Of a stretch of DNA of 64,000 nucleotides, positions 46,735 through 56,036 are shown piece by piece. The stretch comes from Pseudomonadota bacterium (lineage in GTDB: Bacteria > Bdellovibrionota > UBA1018). Location: NCBI GenBank assembly GCA_027485695.1, contig JAIXQO010000001.1, positions 124,001 through 188,000 on the forward strand, in the 5' to 3' direction. Numbering within the stretch: the stretch's first letter is position 1; each line of letters starts with the position of its first letter. The notes under the pieces are model-generated. The model saw only the letters and a list, made by a program, of their open reading frames with translations. It ran no database searches and was not told the DNA's origin. The position numbers were made by a program, and so were the translations under genes.

Positions 46735-48111
46735 TTATACTTCGGTTTCTGGAGAGCGACGGCGCATGTACGTCGGTACTTCGTACTCGTCGTCGGTCAG
46801 ATTCGTGATGCCCAAGCGTTGAGCGATCGCACGAGCGCGGGCCAATTCACCTGCTTCGGCTCCGTTAGTCGCTTCGTGATGGACTGTTTCCGCTGCACGA
46901 GGTGCTGGAGTTTCTTCGCCATCGAATTCTGAGATCGCCGCTTCCACGCGCATCGGCTGAACCACTTGAACCGGAGCGGACTGCATCATCTGGGAATTCG
47001 GCTGCGGAGGAGTCACCGTCGTGATCGTCGGCTGATGCGAAGCCACGGCTACCTGAGCCAGTGGAGCTGCGACTGCGGCGGCTGGTGCTTGAAACGCTGC
47101 CGGCTGAGGAGCCGGAATCGTTTGAACCGCATTGTTCACGATGGTGTTCTGGAGTTCCGCTTGAAGACCGGTTGCGATCACAGTGATCTTGACCGATTCA
47201 CCGAGTTGTTCGTCGATCACCGTACCGAAGATGATTTCAGCGTCCGGGTGAGCCGCTTCCATGATGAGCGTAGTCGCTTCGTTGACTTCGTGGATGCTCA
47301 AGTCCGCGCCACCGGTGATATTGATGATGATACCCGTCGCGCCGTTGATGGAGACATCTTCGAGAAGAGGGCTCGAGATTGCGTTCGTCGCAGCTTCGAC
47401 TGCGCGATGATCACCCTGAGCAAGACCAATACCCATGAGCGCCATTCCGCGATTGTTCATGATCGTGCGAACGTCGGCGAAGTCGCAGTTGATGTGACCG
47501 GTGCAATTGATGAGGTCCGAGATGCCTTGAACGGCGTTCAAAAGGACTTCGTCGGCCTTTTTGAAAGCGTCCATCATCGAGAGCTTAGCGCCTGAAACGG
47601 CGAGCAAACGCTGGTTCGGGATCAGGATGAGCGAGTCCACATTGTCCCGAAGTCCGCGAATGCCTTCTTCGGCGTGTTTCATACGCTTACGGCCTTCGAA
47701 GATAAAAGGTTTCGTCACGACGCCTACAGTGAGAGCGCCGGTTTCTTTTGCGATCTTAGCGACGATCGGTGCCGCGCCTGTTCCCGTTCCGCCGCCCATG
47801 CCTGCGGTCACGAAAACCATGTCTGCGCCTTGAAGGATCTCGGCGATCTTCGCGTAATCTTCGAGTGCCGCTTTGCGGCCCACTTCAGGGTTCGCTCCGG
47901 CGCCGAGTCCGCGGGTGATCTCTTGGCCGATCGGAATCTTGATCGGAGCGAGCGATGCATCGAGCGCTTGTTTGTCGGTGTTCGCGGTGATGAATTCAAC
48001 GCCCTGGAGCCCCATTTTAATCATGGTGTTGACCGCGTTGCATCCGCTGCCGCCGACGCCGATGACTTTAATTTTTGCTCCCTGAACTACCGCTTGCTCG
48101 ATTTCAAACAT
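46735..48111 (-). CDS. ftsZ: Cell division GTPase FtsZ
   Basis: Tubulin homologue that forms the division ring at midcell, 458 residues. Nucleotide-binding motifs are [12 protein letters not shown] and the tubulin signature [10 protein letters not shown], and the T7 loop region is complete. A Pro/Ala/Gln-rich linker of about 100 residues (after residue 320) leads to the conserved C-terminal peptide [13 protein letters not shown], the docking site for FtsA and ZipA-like partners. It lies 105 bp after ftsA; a GGGCG/CGCCC hairpin in that gap could tune expression. A terminator follows. Confidence 0.98.
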   Translation of the reverse strand: MFEIEQAVVQGAKIKVIGVGGSGCNAVNTMIKMGLQGVEFITANTDKQALDASLAPIKIPIGQEITRGLGAGANPEVGRKAALEDYAKIAEILQGADMVFVTAGMGGGTGTGAAPIVAKIAKETGALTVGVVTKPFIFEGRKRMKHAEEGIRGLRDNVDSLILIPNQRLLAVSGAKLSMMDAFKKADEVLLNAVQGISDLINCTGHINCDFADVRTIMNNRGMALMGIGLAQGDHRAVEAATNAISSPLLEDVSINGATGIIINITGGADLSIHEVNEATTLIMEAAHPDAEIIFGTVIDEQLGESVKITVIATGLQAELQNTIVNNAVQTIPAPQPAAFQAPAAAVAAPLAQVAVASHQPTITTVTPPQPNSQMMQSAPVQVVQPMRVEAAISEFDGEETPAPRAAETVHHEATNGAEAGELARARAIAQRLGITNLTDDEYEVPTYMRRRSPETEV

Positions 48112-48216
48112 GGAATTCCTTCTCCTTGTTATGGGGGCGTTTCCGCGCCCTTTTATTTCCTACGCTCTCCCCGTTCCTTTCAGTCGAGGGAGAGAAACCT
48201 CATTCTCTCTTAAACC

Positions 48217-49452
48217 TTAAAACAAATCCTTGATCCAGCTCCGCATGGAGCCGCGAACTTTATCGTAAATATTCTTTTCGCGAATTTGAAACTTCGCTTT
48301 TGAACCGTTACGTCCGCCGTACTTGAGGAGTCCCACTCCCGTCGCGAACTTCGGAGAGTTCACGACATCACGGAGACCACCCATTCCGAGTGGCACTCCA
48401 CGTTTCACTGGCATTTCAAAGATGAACTCTGCCATTTCCGGCATGCCCTCTAAGAGGCTCGAGCCGCCTGTGATGACGACTCCGCCCGAGAGAAGTTCAG
48501 AATGTCCCGAACCCAGCACTTCGCGGTGGATCAGAGAGAACATCTCTTCCACCCGCGGCTCGATGATCTCTGCAAGAAGTCTGCGAGGCACGAGACGGGA
48601 TTTTCTCCCCCCAACACCCGCTACTTCGATCGTTTCATCAGCGCGAACAATCGCTGCCATGGCGCAGCCGTGAGCGATCTTGAGTTTTTCGGCTTCATTC
48701 TGCGGAGTACGCAGGCCCATCGCGATATCGTTTGTAATGTGATTGCCGCCAATCGCGAGAACACCTGTATGGACGATTGCACCGTTTTTATAGATGCAGA
48801 TATCGCTCGTACCGCCGCCGATATCGACCAGGATCACACCCAGTTCTTTTTCATCTTCGGTCAGAACCGCCGCCGCCGATGCGATCGGCTCCAAGCAGAT
48901 CTCTTGAACATTGAGTCCCGCTTTGTTCGCGCATTTGATGATGTTCTGAGCGCTCGAAACGGCTCCGGTTACAATGTGTACCTTACCCTCGAGCCTGACA
49001 CCGGTCATTCCGACCGGATCGCGAATGTCGCCTTGTCCGTCGATGATATATTCCTGCGGCATCACGTGGATCACTTCGCGATCCAACGGAATTGCGATTG
49101 CTTTGGCCGCGTCGATCACGCGGCTGACATCGGATTCTTTGATCTCTTTGTCTTTGACCGCCACGATGCCCGTCGAGTTAAAAGACTTGATGTGTCCGCC
49201 AGCGATTCCTGTGTAAACAGAAGTGATCTCCACTCCCGCCATGAGTTCTGCTTCTTCAATCGCTTTGGAGATGCTTTCGACCGTGGAGTCGATATTGATC
49301 ACCACGCCCTTGCGGAGTCCCACCGATGGCGCAGTTCCAATTCCGATGATGTCGATCGTGGGATTGGATCCCGACTCGACAATTTCACCGACAATACAGC
49401 AAATTTTTGTGGTCCCGATATCGAGACCGACGACAAAGTCCTTTTTGGACAT
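48217..49452 (-). CDS. ftsA: Cell division protein FtsA
   Basis: Actin-like membrane tether of the FtsZ ring, 411 residues. Phosphate-binding regions are VVGLDIGTTKICC and LVDIGGGTSDICIY. The SHS2/1C domain (about 85-165) is present. The C-terminal amphipathic helix (RGSMRSWIKDLF) is the membrane-targeting sequence. The start is set at 49452, with GGGAGGGAC eight bases before the ATG. It lies 63 bp after ftsQ. Confidence 0.97.
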   Translation of the reverse strand: MSKKDFVVGLDIGTTKICCIVGEIVESGSNPTIDIIGIGTAPSVGLRKGVVINIDSTVESISKAIEEAELMAGVEITSVYTGIAGGHIKSFNSTGIVAVKDKEIKESDVSRVIDAAKAIAIPLDREVIHVMPQEYIIDGQGDIRDPVGMTGVRLEGKVHIVTGAVSSAQNIIKCANKAGLNVQEICLEPIASAAAVLTEDEKELGVILVDIGGGTSDICIYKNGAIVHTGVLAIGGNHITNDIAMGLRTPQNEAEKLKIAHGCAMAAIVRADETIEVAGVGGRKSRLVPRRLLAEIIEPRVEEMFSLIHREVLGSGHSELLSGGVVITGGSSLLEGMPEMAEFIFEMPVKRGVPLGMGGLRDVVNSPKFATGVGLLKYGGRNGSKAKFQIREKNIYDKVRGSMRSWIKDLF

Positions 49453-49515
49453 ACAAAAGTCCCTCCCATGGGACTCTGGAGACATCCGGCAAAAATTACC
49501 GGTTTCTAAGAAAGT

Positions 49516-50295
49516 CTAAGAACGGGGATTGATTTTGACAACTACTTTTTTACCGAGGTCGGCGTGGATCTGGCGCATCGTCAATTTCCTGTCGCGCAAA
49601 TAATCAGCGATTTTCAGGACACGATCGAGCTGTTCGTTGAGTTCGGGCAGCTGTGGTTGTGTACCTAAGTCCAATAAACAACGTTGAGTTGGACCGTCTT
49701 TTGAGCTGATTTTCGCGACCACGCGAAATCCAGTCTCTTCATTCCACTCGATTTGGGAGAGCGAAACCGTCGCGCCGCTCGAACGTTCATTCCAGGATCG
49801 AATCAATTCTACTGCTTTTAGATAATGTTCAGCGGGAATGCCATAAAGCATGGGCAGGCGCGCGAGAAATCGCACCGTCGCTTTTTCAAATGCAACTCCG
49901 CGTGCGTCGATCAAATAGAGCTCACCGTTTTTGATCTGAGCAACGGCGACCGGTTCGCGATAGTCCACACGGATCTGAAGCGTCTGCGGAAACCGTTTAG
50001 TGAGTTGGACTTTCTCCACCCACGGGTGCTCCATGATTCGCTCTCGAACGGGATCAAGGTTCAGCGAAAGAAGATTGACGGTGTTCAGCGGAACTCGGGC
50101 GAGTTTCAAGATCTCTTCTTCGGAAAGAGGCGGAGAATCAATCTCGCCGGTGAACTCGACGACGTTGACGATGAAAAGATCAGAACGAGAAATTCCGTAG
50201 AACGCTGACATCAAGCCGATCGCGCCAGCCAGGACGGTGATCCAGGCGGAGATTTTTTTCTTCGAATCGAACCAGACAACTAAACGTTCAAACAT
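49516..50295 (-). CDS. ftsQ: Cell division protein FtsQ
   Basis: Bitopic divisome protein (259 residues). A membrane helix (about 15-37) is followed by a POTRA domain (VNVVEFTGEIDSPPL to ILKLA) and the beta domain with HPWVEKVQLTKRFPQTLQIRV, the usual FtsQ/DivIB signature. First gene of a short ftsQ-ftsA-ftsZ cluster. The mur/ddl genes that normally precede ftsQ in the dcw cluster are not here; instead a divergent M16 protease gene lies 87 bp away. Confidence 0.93.
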   Translation of the reverse strand: MFERLVVWFDSKKKISAWITVLAGAIGLMSAFYGISRSDLFIVNVVEFTGEIDSPPLSEEEILKLARVPLNTVNLLSLNLDPVRERIMEHPWVEKVQLTKRFPQTLQIRVDYREPVAVAQIKNGELYLIDARGVAFEKATVRFLARLPMLYGIPAEHYLKAVELIRSWNERSSGATVSLSQIEWNEETGFRVVAKISSKDGPTQRCLLDLGTQPQLPELNEQLDRVLKIADYLRDRKLTMRQIHADLGKKVVVKINPRS

Positions 50296-50382
50296 CGTTC
50301 GTCCAGATTAGCACAGGTTGATCGTAAGCAACGTCGGGGTTTCTCTTTCTTGATCTTTTTTTTTGAATTACACTTTTTGAAT

Positions 50383-51741
50383 ATGAAAAACATCGTTCGA
50401 ATGACCGTTTTTGCCGCGTGCCTGGCAATTTCTGCCTGCTCATCGACTCCAAAATCTAAGACGAGTCTGATCAAAGAAGAAGTCCTCCCGTTCCTCGGCG
50501 GAAGCCTCGTGCATCGATACGAATTTAAGAACGGACTTCGCCTGCTCGTGCTTCAAGATAAGTCGAGCCCGACGTTCGCTTATCAAACTTGGTTCCGCGT
50601 GGGGTCCCGCGATGAAGACGTGAAGTACACGGGCCTCGCTCACTTGTTCGAGCACTTGATGTTCAAGGCTACTAAGACCCTCAAAGACGGCGAATTCGAT
50701 CGCATCCTCGAGGCGTCCGGCGGCGAAAGCATGAACGCCTCCACGAGTCGCGACTACACCGACTACGTTCAAGAGCTCCCAAAAGAACACTTAGATTTGA
50801 TCGCAAAACTTGAGGCCGATCGTATGGTCAACCTCGTCGTCGACGATCAGCAGTTCAAAACCGAGCGCGAAGTTGTTCAGAACGAACGTCGATACCGAAA
50901 TGAAAACAGCCCGGACGGCTTGATGTACCAGGAGATTTACCAACAAGCATACAAGGTGCACTCGTATCGCTGGCCCGTCATTGGTTACGAAGAAGACCTG
51001 AATCGCATGACGGCGCAAGACGCGTTCGCGTTCTATAAGAAACATTACGCGCCAAACTCTGCGACTATCGTCGTCGTGGGCGACGTAGAACCGAACGATG
51101 TTGTTCGAATCGTTACGAAATATTACGGTGATCTACCAAGCGTCGAGCTCAAGCCGAATTCCCGTACCCCGGAGCCTGAACAAAAAGCCGCCATCACCAA
51201 GAGCATGAAACTGAATATCCAAGTCGAGAAACTGATGATCGGTTTCAAGGCGCCAGCATTCAGTCATCCTGATATCCCCGCGCTCATGCTGGTTCGCTCT
51301 GCGCTGTCGAACGGCAAGAGTTCCCGTCTCTATAAGGCGCTGGTGGAAACCGGTGTCGCCTCTAGTGTCGCGGCATACGATATTGATGATCAAGACCCGA
51401 GCTTGTTCATCATCCATGTAAACCTGCAAAAAGGTAAAAAAGCTTCCGAAGCCTCCCGTATCATTATGAATACGATTCAAAAGTTCCAAAACGAACTCAT
51501 GGATGCGAAGGAACTGGAGCGTTCCAAGAACCAACTCTCATACGAAATCTACGAGGCGATTAACGACGGAATGGAGCGCGCTTCGTTCCTCGGTCACATG
51601 GAAACCATCCTTCCGAATTTTTCGGCCGGCATGAAGATCTATGAGCAAGTGCCGTCGGTCACGGCCGAGCAAGCTCGCGACGCCGCCCGCAAATACCTCC
51701 AATCTAAAAACATGACGTCCATCATCGGAGAAAAGAAATGA
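50383..51741 (+). CDS. M16 zinc protease, lipoprotein
   Basis: A 452-residue M16 (pitrilysin/PqqL-type) metalloprotease. The lipobox ISAC with Cys19 predicts attachment to a membrane on the periplasmic side. Zinc site: HLFEH at 87-91 with the third ligand Glu168 (QNE), exactly the H-x-x-E-H-x76-E spacing of the family. The second half is the non-catalytic M16 domain. It overlaps the next M16 gene by 4 bp. The two products probably form the active/inactive heterodimer typical of two-gene M16 systems. Substrates are likely periplasmic peptides. Confidence 0.95.
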   Translation: MKNIVRMTVFAACLAISACSSTPKSKTSLIKEEVLPFLGGSLVHRYEFKNGLRLLVLQDKSSPTFAYQTWFRVGSRDEDVKYTGLAHLFEHLMFKATKTLKDGEFDRILEASGGESMNASTSRDYTDYVQELPKEHLDLIAKLEADRMVNLVVDDQQFKTEREVVQNERRYRNENSPDGLMYQEIYQQAYKVHSYRWPVIGYEEDLNRMTAQDAFAFYKKHYAPNSATIVVVGDVEPNDVVRIVTKYYGDLPSVELKPNSRTPEPEQKAAITKSMKLNIQVEKLMIGFKAPAFSHPDIPALMLVRSALSNGKSSRLYKALVETGVASSVAAYDIDDQDPSLFIIHVNLQKGKKASEASRIIMNTIQKFQNELMDAKELERSKNQLSYEIYEAINDGMERASFLGHMETILPNFSAGMKIYEQVPSVTAEQARDAARKYLQSKNMTSIIGEKK

Positions 51742-53081
51742 GATCTTTCATCCAGCTACTGATTCCTGTTTTCGCGCTCGTCTCGTTCTCCGCACAGGCG
51801 ATCGACGTCAAATTTGAAAAAGATCCAGCCGTTCCGCTCGTCTATTTGAATATCGTATTCAAAGCGGGTGCGTCTCATGATCCGGATGGTAAGCGTGGCC
51901 TCACCAATTTCATGGGCGAGATGTTGCTTCGCGGAACTTCGACCATGAAAAAGTCAGAGTTCGATTTAGCGCTCGATCAAATTGGCGCATCTCTCGAATT
52001 CGAGACCCGATCCGAGTTCTCGGTTTTCCGGGGCGTGACTCTCGCCAAGGAGCTCCCGCGATTCCTCGCGCTGGTCGAATCCGTGATCGCGAATCCATCG
52101 TTTAATGAATCGGAGATGAAAAAACTCAAGTCACAGATCGTCTCGCAGATCCTTGAAGAACGCGGACGCGACCAATCGCTCGCGCGCATGCGATTCGAGG
52201 AGTATTTCTTTGGTAACCATCCGTACGGAAATCCGATCTTAGGCAAGGTCACTGAGGTCGAGAAACTCACTAAGGCCGACTTACTTGCTCACTATAAAAA
52301 AGCGATTCAAGCCCCGTCGATGTTCATCGTGGGTACCGGCGACGCCGACTCTGCGGTGATCGAAGCTTGGGCGAAGAAGATCGAAACCGCGCGACCTCAG
52401 AACGACGCTGGTATTTTCGAGAAGATCCCCGCACCACTGATCCATGCAGGTCGCCGTATCGCGATCCTCGATAAACCCGATCGTACGCAGACGCAGGTCC
52501 TCGTTTCGCAGCCCGGTATGACGATGACCGACCCACGGTATTTCCCGTTTTACCTGGGGAACCAAGCGTTCGGAGGCGGGAGTTTCTCCGCGCGACTGAT
52601 GGTTGAAATTCGCGTCAAGCGCGGTTGGAGCTACGGCGCTTACGCTTATCAACGATTCGGGATCGAGCCCAGAAACTGGCAGGCCTACACATTCCCTGCT
52701 GCCAAGGATACTCCCGAAGCAGTCGCGCGTATCATCGATATGATCGGTGACTGGAAACGAAACGGAATCACCGAAGAAGAATTCAAGTTCAACCAAGAGT
52801 CGATGGTCAATAGTTCTGGATTCTTGCTGAACACTTCTAAGAAACGCGTGGAAAACACACTGCTCGAGCAAGCGTTGAATCTCCCGCAGGGTTTTTTCAA
52901 ATCTTACCGCACGAATCTCGAGCAGCTGACTCGCGCGCAAGTGAACGACACCGTCCGTGAGTTTATCAATCCCGATCAACTCACCGTGTTCGTCTTAGGA
53001 ACCGCCAAAGAGCTGAGACCGAAACTTGCGCAAGCTCTGGGCGTCGACGAGAAGACCATCGAAGTCATCCCGTTTCAATAG
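51738..53081 (+). CDS. M16-family protein without the zinc motif
   Basis: A 447-residue partner of the preceding protease. Signal peptide (cleavage after AQA, about residue 21), no lipobox. Where HxxEH should be it has NFMGE (57-61), so all metal ligands are lost and it cannot be catalytic itself. The second-half motifs (GGGSFSARLMVEIRVKRGWSYGAYAY) are intact, including the R/Y substrate-binding residues that complete the active site of the partner. Co-translated with the upstream gene (ATGA). Confidence 0.95.
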   Translation: MRSFIQLLIPVFALVSFSAQAIDVKFEKDPAVPLVYLNIVFKAGASHDPDGKRGLTNFMGEMLLRGTSTMKKSEFDLALDQIGASLEFETRSEFSVFRGVTLAKELPRFLALVESVIANPSFNESEMKKLKSQIVSQILEERGRDQSLARMRFEEYFFGNHPYGNPILGKVTEVEKLTKADLLAHYKKAIQAPSMFIVGTGDADSAVIEAWAKKIETARPQNDAGIFEKIPAPLIHAGRRIAILDKPDRTQTQVLVSQPGMTMTDPRYFPFYLGNQAFGGGSFSARLMVEIRVKRGWSYGAYAYQRFGIEPRNWQAYTFPAAKDTPEAVARIIDMIGDWKRNGITEEEFKFNQESMVNSSGFLLNTSKKRVENTLLEQALNLPQGFFKSYRTNLEQLTRAQVNDTVREFINPDQLTVFVLGTAKELRPKLAQALGVDEKTIEVIPFQ

Positions 53082-53112
53082 ACGACTCTCTTTCGAAAGA
53101 GACTTTATTTAA

Positions 53113-53144
53113 GACGCGTTCTCCTCGGAGGACGCGTTTTTTTA
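53113..53144 (+). terminator. Terminator of the M16 operon
   Basis: ACGCGTTCTCC pairs with GGAGGACGCGT (one G-T pair) and is followed by seven T residues, 32 bp after the stop. Confidence 0.88.
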
Positions 53145-53245
53145 TTTCGGCCATCCTTGGCCCCATCTGTGACTCTTCGATGTGGAATTCGCATTTCCCC
53201 ATGCTCCACAAAAGGACCGTGCTCTCCACAGCTGGGAGTCCACAA

Positions 53246-53276
53246 CTCGCTTGAGTTTTAGCTATTTCACTGTATT
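53246..53276 (+). promoter_or_regulatory. Promoter-like sequence, copy 1
   Basis: CTCGCTTGAGTTTTAGC to ATTTCACTGTA closely matches the sequence at 54316-54344, and each lies 70-74 bp before its gene. TTGAGT could be a -35, with a -10 about 16 bases on. The shared sequence indicates the control region was duplicated together with the gene. Confidence 0.5.
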
Positions 53277-53320
53277 TACCGCACTCAACGAAGAACTTTC
53301 CCACCTGGAGAAACCGACCC

Positions 53321-54097
53321 ATGTTCGCTCTTCTTTTTACCCTGATTACCGCATCTTCTTTTAACACCGCCCAGGCTGCCGACGAACGTTGCCGAGCTGC
53401 GATCGATGCTGTCGCCACGCGTGCTGCCATGCTTCAGCGTTTTGACCAAGATCTCTCGGACGAAGACAAGACCGCACTTCTTGCGGAATACAAGTTTGAG
53501 AAAATCGGACTGGGTCGCGCGAAACGCAAGACCCGCATTCAAATGATCGACGACGCCATTAAGCCAGCCACGACTTGTGTCACCCTCGGGACGGCCGCTC
53601 CTTCGATCGAAGATAGCGAACTCGCCATTTTGCTTTCGCTGACAGGTCGTACGATCATGACCGCCTATTTGAACGAATCTGTTCACAAGCAAGTGAGCGA
53701 CAAGCAACTCTACCTCGCCGCCTGGTCCGTGATCCGTTGCCAAGATGAGATCGAAGACATCATTAATTTCGCGGCTAAGTCCAGCAACCAGAGCAAGTTC
53801 GCGGACGAAGACGCCAAAGGAAATTTCATCCTCAAGATGGTCGACCGCGCTGCCGATTACTGTGAACTCCAAGGCAATATTCTCGCCGCCCAAGGATTCC
53901 TGAATGAGCTTCGCAAACCAGCGATCGCAACCGTCGTTCAGCAATTCACGGGAACTACGGACTATGCCGATCGTATGTCGACCTACTCCGGCTACAAAAG
54001 GGGCATTCGCGACGCGGTCCGCGAGTTGAAAAAGCTCGCCAAACCGCTCAAAAAAACCCCGAGCACGAGCACCGTGGTTGAAGAGTCAGGCAATTGA
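53321..54097 (+). CDS. Exported helical protein, tandem paralogue 1
   Basis: A 258-residue protein with a signal peptide (cleavage after AQA or AQAA). The mature protein is helical and has conserved Cys in ERCRAAIDA, TTCVTLGT, IRCQDEI and DYCELQG, matching four Cys of paralogue 2 and so probably forming two disulfides. The region MLQRFDQDLSDEDK is nearly identical between the two. GGAG lies 12 bases before the start. No known family. A basic tail (KKLAKPLKKTPST) distinguishes it from its neighbour. Confidence 0.8.
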   Translation: MFALLFTLITASSFNTAQAADERCRAAIDAVATRAAMLQRFDQDLSDEDKTALLAEYKFEKIGLGRAKRKTRIQMIDDAIKPATTCVTLGTAAPSIEDSELAILLSLTGRTIMTAYLNESVHKQVSDKQLYLAAWSVIRCQDEIEDIINFAAKSSNQSKFADEDAKGNFILKMVDRAADYCELQGNILAAQGFLNELRKPAIATVVQQFTGTTDYADRMSTYSGYKRGIRDAVRELKKLAKPLKKTPSTSTVVEESGN

Positions 54098-54130
54098 ACG
54101 GATCACTTTTTGAGTAGCTAGAATCCGAGG

Positions 54131-54162
54131 AACGCGGCCGGGAATGATTTCCGAGCCGCGTT
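54131..54162 (+). terminator. Terminator after tandem paralogue 1
   Basis: AACGCGGC pairs with GCCGCGTT, with inner GGAA/TTCC pairing, followed by TCTACTTT. Nearly the same hairpin follows paralogue 2 (55302-55334). Confidence 0.75.
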
Positions 54163-54315
54163 TCTACTTTGGAGCGCGGCTCTGCTTGCGCGATATTTGA
54201 CACACGGCACACGCATTTTTCGATCCCACCTTTGGTAGATCGCGCGCGCTTAGGCCCGCAGAGTTTCAATCTTATCCCCAAAACCATCACGATATCCCCA
54301 CGCCCTCTCGGGAAT

Positions 54316-54344
54316 CTCGTTTGAGTTTCAAGCGTTTCGCAGTA
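54316..54344 (+). promoter_or_regulatory. Promoter-like sequence, copy 2
   Basis: CTCGTTTGAGTTTCAAGC to GTTTCGCAGTA, the counterpart of 53246-53276, lies 74 bp before the second paralogue. The 297-bp gap 54098-54394 otherwise holds only the terminator of the first gene. Confidence 0.5.
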
Positions 54345-54394
54345 AGAGCCGTAACCACGGTCCCCACCTAAACTCTTGAATTGAGGAGATTAAA

Positions 54395-55276
54395 ATGAAA
54401 TTCGCCGTTATGGCCTCCCTGCTGCTTGCCGCAGCCACGACCGGACACGCCGCTGATTCCCGCTGCGGAGTCGCGCTCTCCACCCTCGCCACCAAGGCCG
54501 CAATGCTACAGCGTTTCGACCAAGATCTGACCGACGAAGAAAAAGCAGAGCTCTTTGAGAAATACCAGATCAAAGAAACTCGGCTCGGTCGCGCAAAACG
54601 TGAGCTTCGCAGAAAAATGGTGAACGACTCCAACACTCAGACGGTGACTTGTGTGGCGCTCGGCGCAACATCTCCCCTTTCGGATGACGAAGGACTCTCA
54701 GACGTCCTGTCCACTACCGGAAGAACACTCATCAGCAGCTACCTGGATGAAACTCTCCAATCAAGCATCACTAAACGCCAAATTCGTTTGACCAGACGAG
54801 CGGTCAAACGTTGCCGCGCCGAGATCATCGATCTCATCCAATTCGCGGCCAAATCGCGCAACGTCCGCAAGTTCAAAGACGAAGAGAAAAAAGGGGAATA
54901 CCTCCTGGGTATGGCCGACCGAGTGGCCAGCTACTGTTCGATGCAAGGTCAGCTCATTGCAATCGAAGGTACGCTCAATGAACTGAACAACGATAACGTC
55001 TACTACGCCAGACAAGGCCTCGTGCAACAGTGTATGGGTGATTGCCCGGAGCCAAAAGACCTGGGTAAACTGGTGCAAAAACTGACGGGACGCACGGACT
55101 ACTGGGAATCACTCAGTAACTACGCCGACTATTCGACCTCGCTTCGGGACGTCAGCAATCAGTTGAAACTGAAGTCGTCCTTTTATGACAAGAATCCGAA
55201 GATCGAAGACGGTGAGCTTGACACGTCTCCCGTTGAGATCGTTCCCGAGTACGACGATCTGTATCCACGTTGGTAG
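54395..55276 (+). CDS. Exported helical protein, tandem paralogue 2
   Basis: A 293-residue protein with a signal peptide (cleavage after GHA, about residue 19), homologous along its length with the preceding gene (AAMLQRFDQDLTDEEK, GRAKRELRRKMVND, FAAKSRN, ADRVASYC, LTGRTDYW). It keeps the four shared Cys and adds a CMGDCPE pair. The tail is acidic (EDGELDTSPVEIVPEYDDLY), opposite in charge to the basic tail of paralogue 1. GAGGAG precedes the start. Function unknown; probably periplasmic or secreted. Confidence 0.8.
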   Translation: MKFAVMASLLLAAATTGHAADSRCGVALSTLATKAAMLQRFDQDLTDEEKAELFEKYQIKETRLGRAKRELRRKMVNDSNTQTVTCVALGATSPLSDDEGLSDVLSTTGRTLISSYLDETLQSSITKRQIRLTRRAVKRCRAEIIDLIQFAAKSRNVRKFKDEEKKGEYLLGMADRVASYCSMQGQLIAIEGTLNELNNDNVYYARQGLVQQCMGDCPEPKDLGKLVQKLTGRTDYWESLSNYADYSTSLRDVSNQLKLKSSFYDKNPKIEDGELDTSPVEIVPEYDDLYPRW

Positions 55277-55301
55277 TGAGTCCTAAAGGTATAAATCCAG
55301 A

Positions 55302-55334
55302 AACGCGGCCATGCGAATGCGTGAGCCGCGTTTT
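55302..55334. terminator. Terminator after tandem paralogue 2
   Basis: AAACGCGGC pairs with GCCGCGTTT, followed by TCTATTTTTT on the plus strand. It ends one base before the stop of the convergent TPR gene. Confidence 0.82.
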
Positions 55335-56036
55335 CTATTTTTTGAGTCGCGCTTGTTTAGCCATCTCGAGATACGAGGCCGCTTCGCGGTTCCCCGGCTG
55401 AACCTGCATCACACCTTCCCACTCGAGTTCGGCGTCGATGAGGTTGCCTTGGCTGTAGTGGAGCAGGCCGAGTTGGATCATCGCCGGCAAATAGTGCGGA
55501 TTCTCTTGTTTCAGAGACTGAAGGTCCTGCATGGCGCGCGAGACGTAACCTTTGCGCGCATAGGCTTTGGCGCGACGAATGCGAGTATCGAAGTGGCGCG
55601 GATTCAAGAGCGCGGCCTTGGAATACTCTTCGATCGATTCGTCATAACGACGGTAGCGGAAATACAGATCGCCGAGCTCCAGATGTTTAACGGAGAATTT
55701 CTGATCGATGCTCGAGACCGTGCCTTCGCGACGGTGCACAACTGAGTAGTTTGCTTGCTCGAACACCTTCTTGGCGTCTTCGTACTTGCCCAAGTCATTG
55801 AGTAGGACGGAGAGGCAAATCGCGGCATCGGTGTGGCGCGGATCGAGTTCCAGCGCTTTTTTCAGGTGCTGGATAGTCGGGCCGACCTTGCCTTGAAAAT
55901 AGGCCGATACGCCCATGAAATAGTACGAATCCGGATTCTCGGGATCCTTGGTGCGTTTTTTCGAAATCAGGTCGTCCGCTCTCGCGAAATCCTTCTGATT
56001 CAGCAGTTCTTGAATGCGCTGATCACTGATTTGCAC
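55335..56036 (-). CDS. TPR-repeat protein
   Basis: About 233 residues made of five or so tetratricopeptide repeats (for example ALELDPRHTDAAICLSVLL and KAALLNPRHFDTRIRRAKAYARKG), ending in a basic tail. It has no signal peptide. I prefer the GTG start at 56036, which has GGAG ten bases upstream and overlaps bamD by only 14 bp. An ATG at 56078 would add 14 residues and overlap bamD by 56 bp. It probably acts as an adaptor in the cytoplasm. It is coupled to bamD. Confidence 0.8.
   Translation of the reverse strand: MQISDQRIQELLNQKDFARADDLISKKRTKDPENPDSYYFMGVSAYFQGKVGPTIQHLKKALELDPRHTDAAICLSVLLNDLGKYEDAKKVFEQANYSVVHRREGTVSSIDQKFSVKHLELGDLYFRYRRYDESIEEYSKAALLNPRHFDTRIRRAKAYARKGYVSRAMQDLQSLKQENPHYLPAMIQLGLLHYSQGNLIDAELEWEGVMQVQPGNREAASYLEMAKQARLKK

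Noticed and set aside
48502-49509. A 335-residue plus-strand frame opposite ftsA
   Set aside because: Shadow of ftsA, which has complete actin-fold motifs and a strong ribosome-binding site.
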